Shown: piece by piece, positions 1 through 8,512 of the stretch
Layout of the letters: each line of letters begins with the position of its first letter
How positions within the stretch are numbered: the first letter of the stretch is position 1
Origin: an uncultured Dyadobacter sp.
GTDB lineage: Bacteria > Bacteroidota > Bacteroidia > Cytophagales > Spirosomataceae
Reading direction: 5' to 3'
DNA length: 64,000 nt
Assembly (NCBI RefSeq): GCF_946482605.1
Contig: NZ_CAMLSE010000010.1
Coordinates: 218,164-282,163 of the forward strand
Translations under genes and position numbers: made by a program
The notes under the pieces: generated by a model
Told to the model about the DNA's origin: nothing
Databases searched by the model: none
Seen by the model: only the letters and a program-made list of their open reading frames with translations

Positions 1-375
1 CAGCAGAATGTAAGAGTGATTCGCTATGCCGATGTCCTGCTAATGAATGCCGAAGCTGCGAATGAAATCGGCAATGCAACTGCGGCCCTGGCTTCCCTGG
101 AATTGGTCCGCGCACGGGCAAGAGGTGCGAGCAAAACCATTCTTCCGAAAGTGACAACCACTGAAAAAGTCGCATTGCGCACCGCTATCTGGAATGAACG
201 CCATGTAGAGCTGGCTATGGAGTTTGACCGCTATTTTGATGTCATTCGCCAGGGACGCGGTACTGCCGTCTTCGGACCCAAAGGCTGGAAAGCGGGTAAA
301 AACGAAGTATGGCCGGTTCCTCAGACCGAAATTGATCTCAGTGCAGGCGTCCTGACCCAAAACCCAGGTTACTAA
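1..375 (+). CDS. RagB/SusD family outer-membrane lipoprotein, C-terminal fragment
   Basis: The reading frame is open from base 1, so the gene begins left of the window and only about 124 C-terminal residues are visible. The fragment has the usual SusD tail: a helix with VIRYADVLLMNAEAANE, a following helix with NERHVELAMEFDRYFDVIRQG, and the end EVWPVPQTEIDL...LTQNPGY. SusD proteins are surface lipoproteins that close over a SusC TonB-dependent transporter and capture glycans. The next gene starts 20 bp downstream on the same strand, and two glucanases follow, so this is the end of the transporter pair of a polysaccharide utilisation locus. The partner SusC should lie just upstream of the window. 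The family call is secure. Substrate is inferred from the neighbours only. Confidence 0.93.
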   Translation, partial: QQNVRVIRYADVLLMNAEAANEIGNATAALASLELVRARARGASKTILPKVTTTEKVALRTAIWNERHVELAMEFDRYFDVIRQGRGTAVFGPKGWKAGKNEVWPVPQTEIDLSAGVLTQNPGY

Positions 376-395
376 TTTCAAACCGCGATCTATCG

Positions 396-1238
396 ATGAA
401 AACTTTTAAGAATAAACTGGCCGTAGCATGCTGCGCACTGACGGTCATCGGAGTGAGTTCATGTTATGAAAAATTCGACCCGGAAAGCTACGCTCCGAGC
501 GTAACCATCGGAGGCTATACCAGCTCCGATGAGATCGCGAAAGAAAATCTGGTCGCATACTTCCCATTCAACGGGGACTATGCCGATGCAGTTTCTAAAA
601 CCGCAGGCGTCAATACCGGCACCACTTTTGCGAACGGGCTGAAAGGCCAGGCGATGAAGGGGGCTAAAAACGGATATGTTCTGTTTGATCCTACTGCCGC
701 AATACTAGGCTTGAAGAGCTTTACCCTCACCTACTGGGTTAACAGCCAGTCGACCAAAGCGGCAGGTGGCATTATCGGACTCGTGGGACTTTCGCAAAAG
801 GATGGATTCTGGGGAAACATCGAAACTTTCTTCGAGAATGGCGGTACAGATACGGACGGCATTTTCAAGGCACATATCCAGAATGACAAAACCGATACAT
901 GGGTTACCAAGGAGGGGATTGTCAACCTTTATAATTCCTGGACCCACATTGCATTGGCTTATGACGCTACTTCATCCACTTTCTCCATTTATGTGAATGG
1001 GTCCAAAACCGCAACGAGCACAGTGGCCAAGTTTGGGGACCTGAAATGGAAAAGCCCGGGCAAAATGGTGTTTGGCACAGTGCAATTCCAGACTACTCCG
1101 AGCCTGACGTCCGAGTCGGAAGCGCAATCCTGGGCCAGTTACCTGACCGGCTTACTCGATGAAGTCAGGATCTACAACGTTGCCTTGAAAGACGCCGATG
1201 TCGATGCACTCGTCAAATTGGAATCAAGAGGAAAATAA
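396..1238 (+). CDS. LamG/concanavalin A-like domain lipoprotein, probable surface glycan-binding protein
   Basis: The 280-residue protein starts with a lipoprotein signal peptide ending in a VSSC lipobox near residue 23, so it should be lipid-anchored. From about residue 50 to the end it has the pattern of a LamG/pentraxin jelly-roll: NLVAYFPFNGDYADAVS, SFTLTYWVNSQ, WTHIALAYDA, FSIYVNGSK and GLLDEVRIYNVAL. Such domains bind carbohydrate. Its place between susD and two glucanase genes suggests the role of a surface glycan-binding protein, which is inference. The stop codon shares one base with the next start (TAATG), which indicates translational coupling. No catalytic residues of a laminarinase are evident, so a hydrolase role is unlikely. 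Confidence 0.85.
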   Translation: MKTFKNKLAVACCALTVIGVSSCYEKFDPESYAPSVTIGGYTSSDEIAKENLVAYFPFNGDYADAVSKTAGVNTGTTFANGLKGQAMKGAKNGYVLFDPTAAILGLKSFTLTYWVNSQSTKAAGGIIGLVGLSQKDGFWGNIETFFENGGTDTDGIFKAHIQNDKTDTWVTKEGIVNLYNSWTHIALAYDATSSTFSIYVNGSKTATSTVAKFGDLKWKSPGKMVFGTVQFQTTPSLTSESEAQSWASYLTGLLDEVRIYNVALKDADVDALVKLESRGK

Positions 1239-2908
1239 TGCCTTTGAGATACCTTCTTTTTCTTGGTTCAATTATCTGGCTCGGGGTTTCCTGTCAATCC
1301 GACAAGGCCCCCGGGCCATCTAATCCCGGAGTACCGTCGTCATTTGGCTTCAACAGCCTGAAAGTTAACGACGGCTATTCAGGCTTTAACTATACCGATG
1401 TAAACCTGAAACCAAAGGTCAGGTTTACATTTTCCGCCCCGCTGAACAGCGAAACCTCCGCAAGTGGCATTACGTTCAAATCGGCCTCCGGAGAATTAAT
1501 TGCCTTTACAACTGCTTTGGAGAACGGCGACAGCTCGGTAGTGATCATTCCTTCTGCCAATCTGGAATACCTGACCAACTACTCGGTTGTTGCTACCAAA
1601 GCATTAAAATCAAAAGCTGGCGGAATGCTGCTGAGTGAAGTCAATGTCAGCCTTACCACTGCCCTGGACCCAGCTGACAAATTCCCGGTCATTTCAGACG
1701 ACGCACTGCTTACGCTGGTCCAGAAACAGACATTTAAATACTTCTGGGACTTTGGGCATCCGGTAAGCGGCCTCGCCAGAGAGCGAAACACTTCGGGCGA
1801 TGTCGTTACTTCGGGCGGCAGTGGTTTCGGGATCATGACCATACCCATTGCCGTTGAACGAAAATTCATCACCCGGGCGGAAGGACTGGAGAGAATGCAA
1901 AAAATAGTCAGCTTCCTGAGAATGGCGCAGACATTCCACGGAGCATTCCCACATTGGCTCAATGGCGCTACCGGCGTTGCGGTACCTTTCAGCCCGAAAG
2001 ACAATGGCGCCGACCTTGTAGAAACTTCTTACCTGATCCAGGGACTGCTTACGGCCAGGCAGTACTTTCAGGGGACTAATCCGGCAGAAATCGCTCTTAG
2101 GGCTGAAATTACAGCTATTTGGGAGGCAGTGGAGTGGGACTGGTTCAGAAAGGGAGATGGAAACTTACTTTATTGGCACTGGAGCCCCGACTATAACTGG
2201 GATATGAACCTGCCGATCAGGGGATGGAACGAATGCCTGATCACCTATGTCCTGGCCGCATCTTCGCCAACCCATGCCATCAGCAAAGCGGTATACGACA
2301 ATGGCTGGACGGGGAATGGCTCTTTTGTCAACGGAAAAGAATTTTACGGGATCACCTTACCACTTGGAGAAACATTGGGAGGCCCTTTGTTCTTATCCCA
2401 ATATTCCTTCCTCGGTTTGAACCCAACCAACCTGACCGACCGCTTCACGAATTATCTGACGCAAAACAAGGCCCATACCTTAATTAACTACAATTACTGT
2501 AAGGCCAATCCACAGTCGTATTATGGGTACAGCGAGCAATGCTGGGGACTTACCGCCAGCGACATCCCGAATGGATACAGTGCCAACTCGCCCACCAACG
2601 ACCGCGGCGTGATCACACCGACCGCAGCGTTATCGGCCTTTCCCTATACCCCGGTAGAATCGATGCAGGCATTGAAATTCTTCTATTACAAACTGGGAGA
2701 CAGGCTGTGGGGAGAATATGGTTTCCATGATGCGTTTTCGCTCGAAGATCTTTGGTTCGCGGACTCATACCTCGCGATTGATCAGGGGCCCATTATAATA
2801 ATGATTGAAAATTACCGGAGTTCGCAGCCCTGGAAGCTTTTCATGAGCAATTCCGAGGTGAAAGCCGGGCTAAAAAAACTTGGATTCAGTAGTCCTGAAA
2901 TCCAGTAA
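1238..2908 (+). CDS. GH144-like glucanase lipoprotein with N-terminal Ig-like domain
   Basis: The 556-residue protein has a lipobox (LGVSC, Cys at about residue 19) followed by QSDK, which resembles a Bacteroidota surface-export signal. Residues about 35-145 look like a bacterial Ig-like domain (SbsA type). The rest is the alpha/alpha-barrel domain often annotated as 'glucoamylase family'. Landmarks are QKQTFKYFWDFGHPVSG, GGSGFGIM, FPHWLNGATG, YWHWSPDYNWDMN, SPTNDRGVITPTAALSAFPY and LAIDQGPIIIMIENYRS. This domain corresponds to glycoside hydrolase family 144 (endo-beta-1,2-glucanases from Chitinophaga and Parabacteroides), as I recall the family. It is adjacent to a closely related paralogue, and both lie behind susD. 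The family is well supported. Activity on beta-1,2-glucan is likely but not shown by sequence alone. Confidence 0.87.
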   Translation: MPLRYLLFLGSIIWLGVSCQSDKAPGPSNPGVPSSFGFNSLKVNDGYSGFNYTDVNLKPKVRFTFSAPLNSETSASGITFKSASGELIAFTTALENGDSSVVIIPSANLEYLTNYSVVATKALKSKAGGMLLSEVNVSLTTALDPADKFPVISDDALLTLVQKQTFKYFWDFGHPVSGLARERNTSGDVVTSGGSGFGIMTIPIAVERKFITRAEGLERMQKIVSFLRMAQTFHGAFPHWLNGATGVAVPFSPKDNGADLVETSYLIQGLLTARQYFQGTNPAEIALRAEITAIWEAVEWDWFRKGDGNLLYWHWSPDYNWDMNLPIRGWNECLITYVLAASSPTHAISKAVYDNGWTGNGSFVNGKEFYGITLPLGETLGGPLFLSQYSFLGLNPTNLTDRFTNYLTQNKAHTLINYNYCKANPQSYYGYSEQCWGLTASDIPNGYSANSPTNDRGVITPTAALSAFPYTPVESMQALKFFYYKLGDRLWGEYGFHDAFSLEDLWFADSYLAIDQGPIIIMIENYRSSQPWKLFMSNSEVKAGLKKLGFSSPEIQ

Positions 2909-2938
2909 GACTTATCCCACCATTAAAGTTACTCGACT

Positions 2939-4321
2939 ATGAAGATATCCTTCCAATCCATACTATGCTTGCTGCTGCTCCTTTTTTCGATGCATGTGAA
3001 TAGCGAGGCACAGAAAAAGAAGCCAGCAGAAATGAAACCTGCGGCATTCAACCCAGCAAACCGCCCCAAAAATCTCTCAGATACCGCGTTGCTCGAATTG
3101 GTGCAGAAACAGACTTTCCGCTATTTCTGGGAGTTTGGGCATCCAGTGAGCGGCATGTCGCGCGAGCGCAGTAACGTCGCATATGATTACGGCGACGAGG
3201 TAGTTACAACCGGCGGTACCGGCTTCGGTATTATGGCGATGATCGTGGCAGCCGAAAGGAAATGGCAGCCCCGCGATTCCGTAGCCGCACGACTCCTCAA
3301 AATGGTTAAATTCCTCTCGAAAGCCGACCATTACCACGGCATTTTTCCGCACTGGCTGAACGGCGCGACGGGTAAGATCATCCCGTTTGGCCGTAAAGAC
3401 GACGGTGGCGACCTCGTGGAAAGCTCGTTTCTCTTCCAGGGACTGCTAGCCGCCCGGCAGTATTTCGACAAGGACAATGACCTGGAAAGGGACCTTCGGA
3501 ACCGTATCCAGTGGATATGGAGCGAAGCCGAGTGGGACTGGTACACGCGGGGCAATCCCAATCAGCTCTACTGGCATTGGAGCCCTAATAATGGCTGGGC
3601 CATGAACTTCGAGTTGCGTGGTTATAATGAAACGCTCATCACTTACATTATGGGTGCAGCTTCACCGCGCTACCCTATTACGCGGCAGGTTTATGACAAA
3701 TGCTGGGCTCAGAGCGACCATTTCAAAAATGGAAAGGAATATTACGGCATCAAGCTTCCATTAGGTTTCGAATATGGCGGGCCGTTGTTCTTCACGCATT
3801 ATTCATTTGTAGGTCTGGATCCAAGAAAGCTGAAAGATCAATATGCGGATTACTGGGAGCAAAACGTCAATCATTCGCTGATCAATTACAAGCATTGCGT
3901 TGCAAATCCCGGAAAATTCAAAGGTTATGGAGAAAACAGCTGGGGCCTGACTGCCAGTGATACCTACAATGGCTACAATGCGCACTCGCCCACCAACGAT
4001 TTCGGGACGATCACCCCAACGGCCGCATTGTCGTCTTTCCCCTATACACCCAAAGAATCCATGAAGGCGCTGCGGCATTTTTATGATGACCTGGGTGACA
4101 AAATCTGGTCGGAATACGGCTTTACCGACGCTTTTAATGAATCACAGAACTGGTATGCCAAATCACACCTGGCCATCGATCAGGGGCCCATTATCGTCAT
4201 GATCGAGAACTATCGTACAGGCCTTTTATGGAAGCTGTTCATGAAAGATCCGGACGTTCAGAATGGGTTAAAAAAACTGGGTTTTGAAAGTCCGGCGCTT
4301 GAATTATCGAGCAAAAATTAA
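2939..4321 (+). CDS. GH144-like glucanase, second paralogue
   Basis: The 460-residue protein begins with a cleavable-looking signal peptide (MKISFQSILCLLLLLFSMHV..SEAQ) and has no lipobox cysteine, so it is probably periplasmic or secreted rather than anchored. It lacks the Ig-like module of the upstream paralogue and consists of the GH144-like barrel: QKQTFRYFWEFGHPVSGM, TGGTGFGIMAM, GIFPHWLNGATG, LYWHWSPNNGWAMN, GPLFFTHYSF, PTNDFGTITPTAALSSFPYT, and AIDQGPIIVMIENYR. It starts 30 bp after the first glucanase and ends 21 bp before a strong terminator, so it is the last gene of the operon. The pair suggests a division of labour, with a surface-anchored and a periplasmic enzyme acting on the same glucan. 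That division is inference. Confidence 0.87.
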   Translation: MKISFQSILCLLLLLFSMHVNSEAQKKKPAEMKPAAFNPANRPKNLSDTALLELVQKQTFRYFWEFGHPVSGMSRERSNVAYDYGDEVVTTGGTGFGIMAMIVAAERKWQPRDSVAARLLKMVKFLSKADHYHGIFPHWLNGATGKIIPFGRKDDGGDLVESSFLFQGLLAARQYFDKDNDLERDLRNRIQWIWSEAEWDWYTRGNPNQLYWHWSPNNGWAMNFELRGYNETLITYIMGAASPRYPITRQVYDKCWAQSDHFKNGKEYYGIKLPLGFEYGGPLFFTHYSFVGLDPRKLKDQYADYWEQNVNHSLINYKHCVANPGKFKGYGENSWGLTASDTYNGYNAHSPTNDFGTITPTAALSSFPYTPKESMKALRHFYDDLGDKIWSEYGFTDAFNESQNWYAKSHLAIDQGPIIVMIENYRTGLLWKLFMKDPDVQNGLKKLGFESPALELSSKN

Positions 4322-4342
4322 CAGCTGTTTGACAAAAATTGT

Positions 4343-4377
4343 CAGAAAGACCGGCTCATGGCCGGTCTTTCTGTTTT
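4343..4377 (+). terminator. Rho-independent terminator closing the polysaccharide locus
   Basis: A perfect 13-bp stem (CAGAAAGACCGGC at 4343-4355 and its complement at 4361-4373) encloses the loop TCATG and is followed by TTTT. It lies 21 bp after the second glucanase and separates it from the Kelch gene. Confidence 0.9.
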
Positions 4378-4451
4378 ATCGAATATATTGTACCTTAATA
4401 TTGTTTTTGAAAGCGATTTACGCGTATCCAGCCATTTTAACCGTAATCAAC

Positions 4452-5432
4452 ATGAAACCTCTCTACAAAAAGGCAGCATTACTGATTGCACTTCAATGGG
4501 CCACATTACAAGGCTTCGGGCAGATATGGACAGTGTCGGAACCCGAAAACCTTCCTGAAAAGCGGCATGAAAATGCAATGGCGACAGCTAATGGGAAATT
4601 GTACCTGCTCGGTGGCCGCGGCGTCAAGGCGGTAAATGAATACGACTTCAAAAAAGACGCGTGGAGTGCATTGGCACCGACACCGATCGAGATGAGCCAT
4701 TTTCAGGCCGTAACTTATAGGAACGAAATCTATGTCCTGGGTGCATTCACGGGCGGCTATCCGCATGAGATCCCCATTCCCGATATTTACATATTCAATC
4801 CCGTCAAAAACGAATGGCGGAAAGGAGCTTCCATACCCGAGAACCGTCGTCGCGGTGCAGCCGGCGCATTCGTACTGAATGACAAGATTTACCTGGTTTG
4901 CGGCATTCAGGACGGTCACTGGGACGGGCAAGTAATGTGGTTCGACGAATTTGACCCTGCCACAGGGTCGTGGAAAACTTTAACCGACGCGCCCCGCCCA
5001 CGGGATCACGTCCAGGTAGCGGTTCTGAATGGCAAGCTCTACGTGGCCGGCGGACGACTGTCTACTGCACGCATCAACCAGGTTTTGAACACGGTCATCA
5101 AGGAGGTGGACGTATACGATTTCAAAACAGCAACCTGGGCGACGCTCGAAGCCTCTAATAACCTGCCGACATTACGGGCCGGCAATACCACCGTAGTTTA
5201 CAACAACAAGATCCTGGTGATCGGAGGTGAAAGCGACGCGCACACGGAGGCGCACAGCGAAGTGGAGGCTTTTAACCCTCAGACGCAAAAATGGGAACGC
5301 TTACCTTCCCTGCACCAGGGGCGGCACGGTACACAGGCGGTTTCCCTTAACAAGAAGATTTACATAGCAGCCGGTTCAGCCAACCGCGGAGGCGGTCCGG
5401 AGTTGAACGACATGGAAATTCTGGATAAATAA
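4452..5432 (+). CDS. Secreted Kelch-repeat beta-propeller protein
   Basis: The frame is open further upstream, but the ATG at 4452 is preferred because it begins a clean signal peptide (MKPLYKKAALLIALQWATLQGFGQ) and lies after the terminator at 4343-4377. The mature part of about 300 residues is made of Kelch motifs. Each has a GG or G-rich turn and a following conserved aromatic: GKLYLLGGRGV, NEIYVLGAFTGG, DKIYLVCGIQDG, GKLYVAGGRL, NKILVIGGES and KKIYIAAGSANRGG. Six repeats point to one closed propeller. Proteins of this type occur with sugar-processing enzymes (the NanM-like group), but no catalytic residues can be assigned. Its stop overlaps the upstream alternative start of the peptidase gene at 5432 (TAATG). 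Confidence 0.85.
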   Translation: MKPLYKKAALLIALQWATLQGFGQIWTVSEPENLPEKRHENAMATANGKLYLLGGRGVKAVNEYDFKKDAWSALAPTPIEMSHFQAVTYRNEIYVLGAFTGGYPHEIPIPDIYIFNPVKNEWRKGASIPENRRRGAAGAFVLNDKIYLVCGIQDGHWDGQVMWFDEFDPATGSWKTLTDAPRPRDHVQVAVLNGKLYVAGGRLSTARINQVLNTVIKEVDVYDFKTATWATLEASNNLPTLRAGNTTVVYNNKILVIGGESDAHTEAHSEVEAFNPQTQKWERLPSLHQGRHGTQAVSLNKKIYIAAGSANRGGGPELNDMEILDK

Positions 5433-5458
5433 TGCACTTCATTTTAACAAAAACTCAA

Positions 5459-7102
5459 ATGCTCAGGATCATCGCAAGCATCTGTTTACTGACCATTTCA
5501 ATCCACGCCTTTTCACAAAAGAAGGAATTTACACATGCTGACACGCTCCGGGGCTCCATCACACCGGAAAGGGCATGGTGGGACCTCAGTTACTACCATC
5601 TCAATGTCAGACCGAACGAGAAAGACAGCACTTTATCGGGCAGTACGCTCATTGCCTACAAGGTGATTAAGCCCAATCAGACCATACAAGTAGATTTGCA
5701 GGAGCCGCTGCTGATCACCAAAGTCGTTCAGGATGGAGAGTCGCTTTCGTTCCGGCGGGACGGCAATGCTTTTTTTATTACATTAAAAAAGAAACAGGAA
5801 GCGGGCAAAGCCGAAGCCATCGAAGTATTTTATGCCGGAAAGCCGAGACTCGCAAAGCGGCCGCCATGGGACGGCGGCGTTCAATGGGTCCCGGACGGTA
5901 AAGGAAACACGATCATTTCTACTTCCTGCCAGGGACTTGGGGCCAGTGTTTGGTGGCCTTGCAAGGATCATATGTATGATGAGCCCGACAGTATGCTGAT
6001 CAGCATTACCGTTCCTAAAAAGCTCATGGACGTTTCCAATGGCGTGCTGAGATCAGTTGTTGAAAACAATGACGATTCCCACACCTTCAACTGGTTTGTT
6101 AAAAATCCAATCAATAACTATGGGGTAAATATGAATGTCGCCAATTATGTGAGCTGGAAAGAGACATTCAAGGGGGAGAAAGGGGATCTGCAATTAAGTT
6201 ACTACGTACTTCCGCAAAATCTGGAAGCAGCCAAAAAGCAGTTCAAACAGGCCCCCAGTATGCTGAAAGCTTTCGAACATTGGTTTGGCCCCTACCCGTT
6301 TTATGAAGATGGATACAAGCTCGTAGAAGTTCCTTACCTGGGGATGGAGCACCAGAGCTCTGTGACCTATGGAAACGACTATAAAATGGGTTACCGAGGC
6401 CGTGACCTTTCCAACACTGGTTGGGGCCTGAAATGGGATTTTATTATTATCCACGAAAGCGGCCACGAATGGTTTGCCAACAACATTACTTACAAGGATG
6501 TGGCAGATATGTGGGTACACGAGAGCTTCACTAATTATTCGGAGAATCTCTATACCGAATACTATTTCGGCAAACAGGCCGGTGCTGATTATGTCATTGG
6601 AACAAGGGAGCTGATCGCTAACGACATTCCCATCGTAGGCGTGTATGGGGTTAATCAGGAAGGTTCAAAGGATATGTATTACAAGGGAGGGAACATGCTC
6701 CATACGATCAGACAGATAGTCAATGACGACGAGAAATGGCGCCAGATCCTGCGTGGCCTGAACAAAACTTTCTATCACCAAACGGTAGATGGCTCGCAAA
6801 TAGAACAATATATGAGCGAGCACGCAGGGAAAGACCTTTCGAAAGTGTTCGATCAATACCTGAGAGACGTTCGGATTCCCGTCCTCGAATATGCATTTGG
6901 GGGTAAGGGACTGCAATATCGCTGGATCAACACGGTCGAAAATTTCGAGATGCCCGTCAAGATCAAACTGGCGAGCGGGAAGGAGGAGTTGCTGCTTCCG
7001 ACCAATGAATGGAAAACGCTAAAGGTAAAAGGAGAAAAATCCCTCGCGGTTGACCGCAACTTCTATGTGGAATCAAAAGAAGTCAATTCATCGTCACTAT
7101 AA
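5459..7102 (+). CDS. M1 family (gluzincin) metallopeptidase, secreted
   Basis: The zinc site HESGHEWF (HExxH) is followed 18 residues later by the glutamate in WVHESFTNYSE, the M1 arrangement HExxH-x18-E. The exopeptidase motif usually read as GxMEN appears here as GMEHQSS, so the free N-terminus may be bound differently. The start at 5459 gives a typical signal peptide (MLRIIASICLLTISIHAFSQ). An in-frame ATG at 5432 overlaps the Kelch stop and would add nine residues. At about 547 residues the protein lacks the long C-terminal helical domain of E. coli PepN and resembles the short Bacteroidota M1 enzymes. It probably degrades peptides in the periplasm or outside the cell. Its end overlaps the convergent thiamine pyrophosphokinase gene by 6 bp. 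Confidence 0.92.
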   Translation: MLRIIASICLLTISIHAFSQKKEFTHADTLRGSITPERAWWDLSYYHLNVRPNEKDSTLSGSTLIAYKVIKPNQTIQVDLQEPLLITKVVQDGESLSFRRDGNAFFITLKKKQEAGKAEAIEVFYAGKPRLAKRPPWDGGVQWVPDGKGNTIISTSCQGLGASVWWPCKDHMYDEPDSMLISITVPKKLMDVSNGVLRSVVENNDDSHTFNWFVKNPINNYGVNMNVANYVSWKETFKGEKGDLQLSYYVLPQNLEAAKKQFKQAPSMLKAFEHWFGPYPFYEDGYKLVEVPYLGMEHQSSVTYGNDYKMGYRGRDLSNTGWGLKWDFIIIHESGHEWFANNITYKDVADMWVHESFTNYSENLYTEYYFGKQAGADYVIGTRELIANDIPIVGVYGVNQEGSKDMYYKGGNMLHTIRQIVNDDEKWRQILRGLNKTFYHQTVDGSQIEQYMSEHAGKDLSKVFDQYLRDVRIPVLEYAFGGKGLQYRWINTVENFEMPVKIKLASGKEELLLPTNEWKTLKVKGEKSLAVDRNFYVESKEVNSSSL

Positions 7103-7762
7103 ATCCCAGCATTCCATAATCAGAAGATCCCCTTTTTGCGCTGAAATCCGGACCATTCCGTCCATTTCAGCCTCATTACTACTGCCAGTCCGGTGACCCA
7201 TTGTCAGCGTTTCGTCATTTAGATTGTATTTCAAACCGCTGGTTTCAATGCCTTCGACAGTTCCTATGGGGATCAGGGAGATCGGGGTGCCGGCGGTGTA
7301 CCACTTTTCAAATGGCCCTGTAAGCGGAAAAATTTTAGAATAATCGTCGAGCAGAACAAGCTTGATTTGCTCCTTATAGCGTACCAGGTCCGTAATATTG
7401 GTAATCGCGTGATCTGCACGGCGGCCTGTCGCCCAAACGATATTAGCTGCCGGAAAACCTCTTTCGATCAGAAATTCGATCGCCTTATTGAGATCCGTCT
7501 TTTCCTGATCGGGAGTGTTGATAATTTCCAGCGGATGCTGACGGCTCCGGATTGCTTCCACATCGTGCGGCTGATCGAAATCACCCATCCACACATCAAT
7601 TTTGATTCCCAGATCCAGCACCCGGTAAATCGCGTGATCCAGCACCACAATGAAAGGGCTCCATTCCAGTAGCTGTCCTAATAACTCAGAACTACACGCT
7701 TCGCCATTGGCAATGATCAGCGCCGGCTCCTGTTTTTCCTTGACGATATGATGAGAAGACAT
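7097..7762 (-). CDS. thiN: Thiamine pyrophosphokinase
   Basis: The 221-residue protein matches thiamine diphosphokinases, which transfer pyrophosphate from ATP to thiamine to give the coenzyme. Visible motifs are LIIANGEA near the N-terminus, the acidic loop VWMGDFDQ, TPDQEKTDLNKAIEFL, and ATGRRADHAITNI, which corresponds to the conserved G-G-R-x-D-H segment. The C-terminal half has the beta-sandwich pattern (GTPISLIPIGTVEGIETSGLKYNL and a late TGSSNE). The start codon shares a base with the stop of the upstream coiled-coil gene (TAATG), so translation of the two is probably coupled. The 3' end overlaps the convergent peptidase gene by 6 bp, and no terminator is visible between them. Confidence 0.88.
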   Translation of the reverse strand: MSSHHIVKEKQEPALIIANGEACSSELLGQLLEWSPFIVVLDHAIYRVLDLGIKIDVWMGDFDQPHDVEAIRSRQHPLEIINTPDQEKTDLNKAIEFLIERGFPAANIVWATGRRADHAITNITDLVRYKEQIKLVLLDDYSKIFPLTGPFEKWYTAGTPISLIPIGTVEGIETSGLKYNLNDETLTMGHRTGSSNEAEMDGMVRISAQKGDLLIMECWDL

Positions 7763-8379
7763 TAATTCAATTTAGTTCTTAGCAGCAATACCAGGCTTTC
7801 AACACCCTCTGTCATTCTGGTAACCTGGACACTCAGACCGTCCATCTTGACGTTCATCTCCGCAAAACCAATTTTTAAAATTTCCACGTCATGCTTTAAC
7901 ACACGTATATCACTTTTTACTGTTATCATATCTGACTTCAATTCTGCCACATCGGCTTTCAGAACAGCAACGTCCGCTTCCAAACTATCTAACCTCATTT
8001 CGACACGTTCCATTCTGGAGTCGAGTTTATCTACCTTTCCTTCAAGGCGATCCATTCTAGTGTCAAGGCTATCCATTCTAGCGTCAAGGCTATCCATTCT
8101 AGTGTCAAGGCGATCCATTCTAGTGTCAAGGCTATCCATTCTAGTGTCAAGGCGATCCATTCTAGTGTCAAGACTATCCATTCTAGTGTCAAGGCGATCC
8201 ATTCTAGTGTCAAGACTATCCATCCGCTCGTCTTGTGCTCTGAGGTCGCTACGGACATCCTGAAACCCGCTATTAACAGCACTCGTTAATGCCGCCAAAC
8301 CTGTTGCTATCATTTCGATCTGTTTTCCGTGTTCTACTGTAATGTGCTCTAATTGTCCGACTCGCTCTTCCAGGTACAT
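7762..8379 (-). CDS. Heptad-repeat coiled-coil protein of unknown function
   Basis: I do not recognise a named family. The 205-residue protein has a short N-terminal segment (MYLEERVGQLEHITVEHGKQ), then nine nearly identical heptads of the form LDTRMDS/LDTRMDR, then less regular heptads (VEMRLDSLEADVAVLKADVAEL). Nearly the whole chain should form one continuous coiled coil. There is no signal peptide or membrane segment. Similar proteins are often annotated only by their coiled coil, and some resemble the antiparallel or trimeric stalks of DUF1640-like or phage-tail proteins. I cannot choose between these. It is translationally coupled to thiN downstream and lies 133 bp after mazG on the same strand. 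The repeat units are nearly identical at DNA level, which implies recent expansion or gene conversion. Confidence 0.7.
   Translation of the reverse strand: MYLEERVGQLEHITVEHGKQIEMIATGLAALTSAVNSGFQDVRSDLRAQDERMDSLDTRMDRLDTRMDSLDTRMDRLDTRMDSLDTRMDRLDTRMDSLDARMDSLDTRMDRLEGKVDKLDSRMERVEMRLDSLEADVAVLKADVAELKSDMITVKSDIRVLKHDVEILKIGFAEMNVKMDGLSVQVTRMTEGVESLVLLLRTKLN
8042..8230 (-). repeat. Nine tandem 21-bp units inside the coiled-coil gene
   Basis: Nine direct repeats of exactly 21 bp run from 8042 to 8230, with the form TCAAGGCKATCCATTCTAGTG on the plus strand apart from one or two changes per unit. Two sub-types (GCGATCC and GCTATCC or ACTATCC) largely alternate, so the true unit may be 42 bp. 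The period is a multiple of three and codes for one coiled-coil heptad per unit, so copy-number change would lengthen or shorten the rod without a frameshift. Confidence 0.95.
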
Positions 8380-8512
8380 CTTCCGAATGTTTAAAGTTGA
8401 ATAAATGAAACCCTACTCCGACAGGCTCAAAACATGATCGTATCAAGATTCACCTGTCCGTCTCATTTAGACGTAACATTCGCCGAATGGTCACACAAAA
8501 GTGGAAGATTTT

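Noticed and set aside
7097..7102. Six-base overlap of convergent M1 peptidase and thiN as a regulatory antisense pair
   Set aside because: Short convergent overlaps are common, and no terminator or other signal supports a special role.
8042..8230. Possible CRISPR array
   Set aside because: The units are contiguous 21-mers with no unique spacers, and they code for heptads.
7847..8282. Long frames on both strands across the 21-bp repeats
   Set aside because: A 21-bp repeat without stops keeps all frames open; only the minus-strand frame 7762-8379 has a sensible start, coupling to thiN and a heptad pattern.
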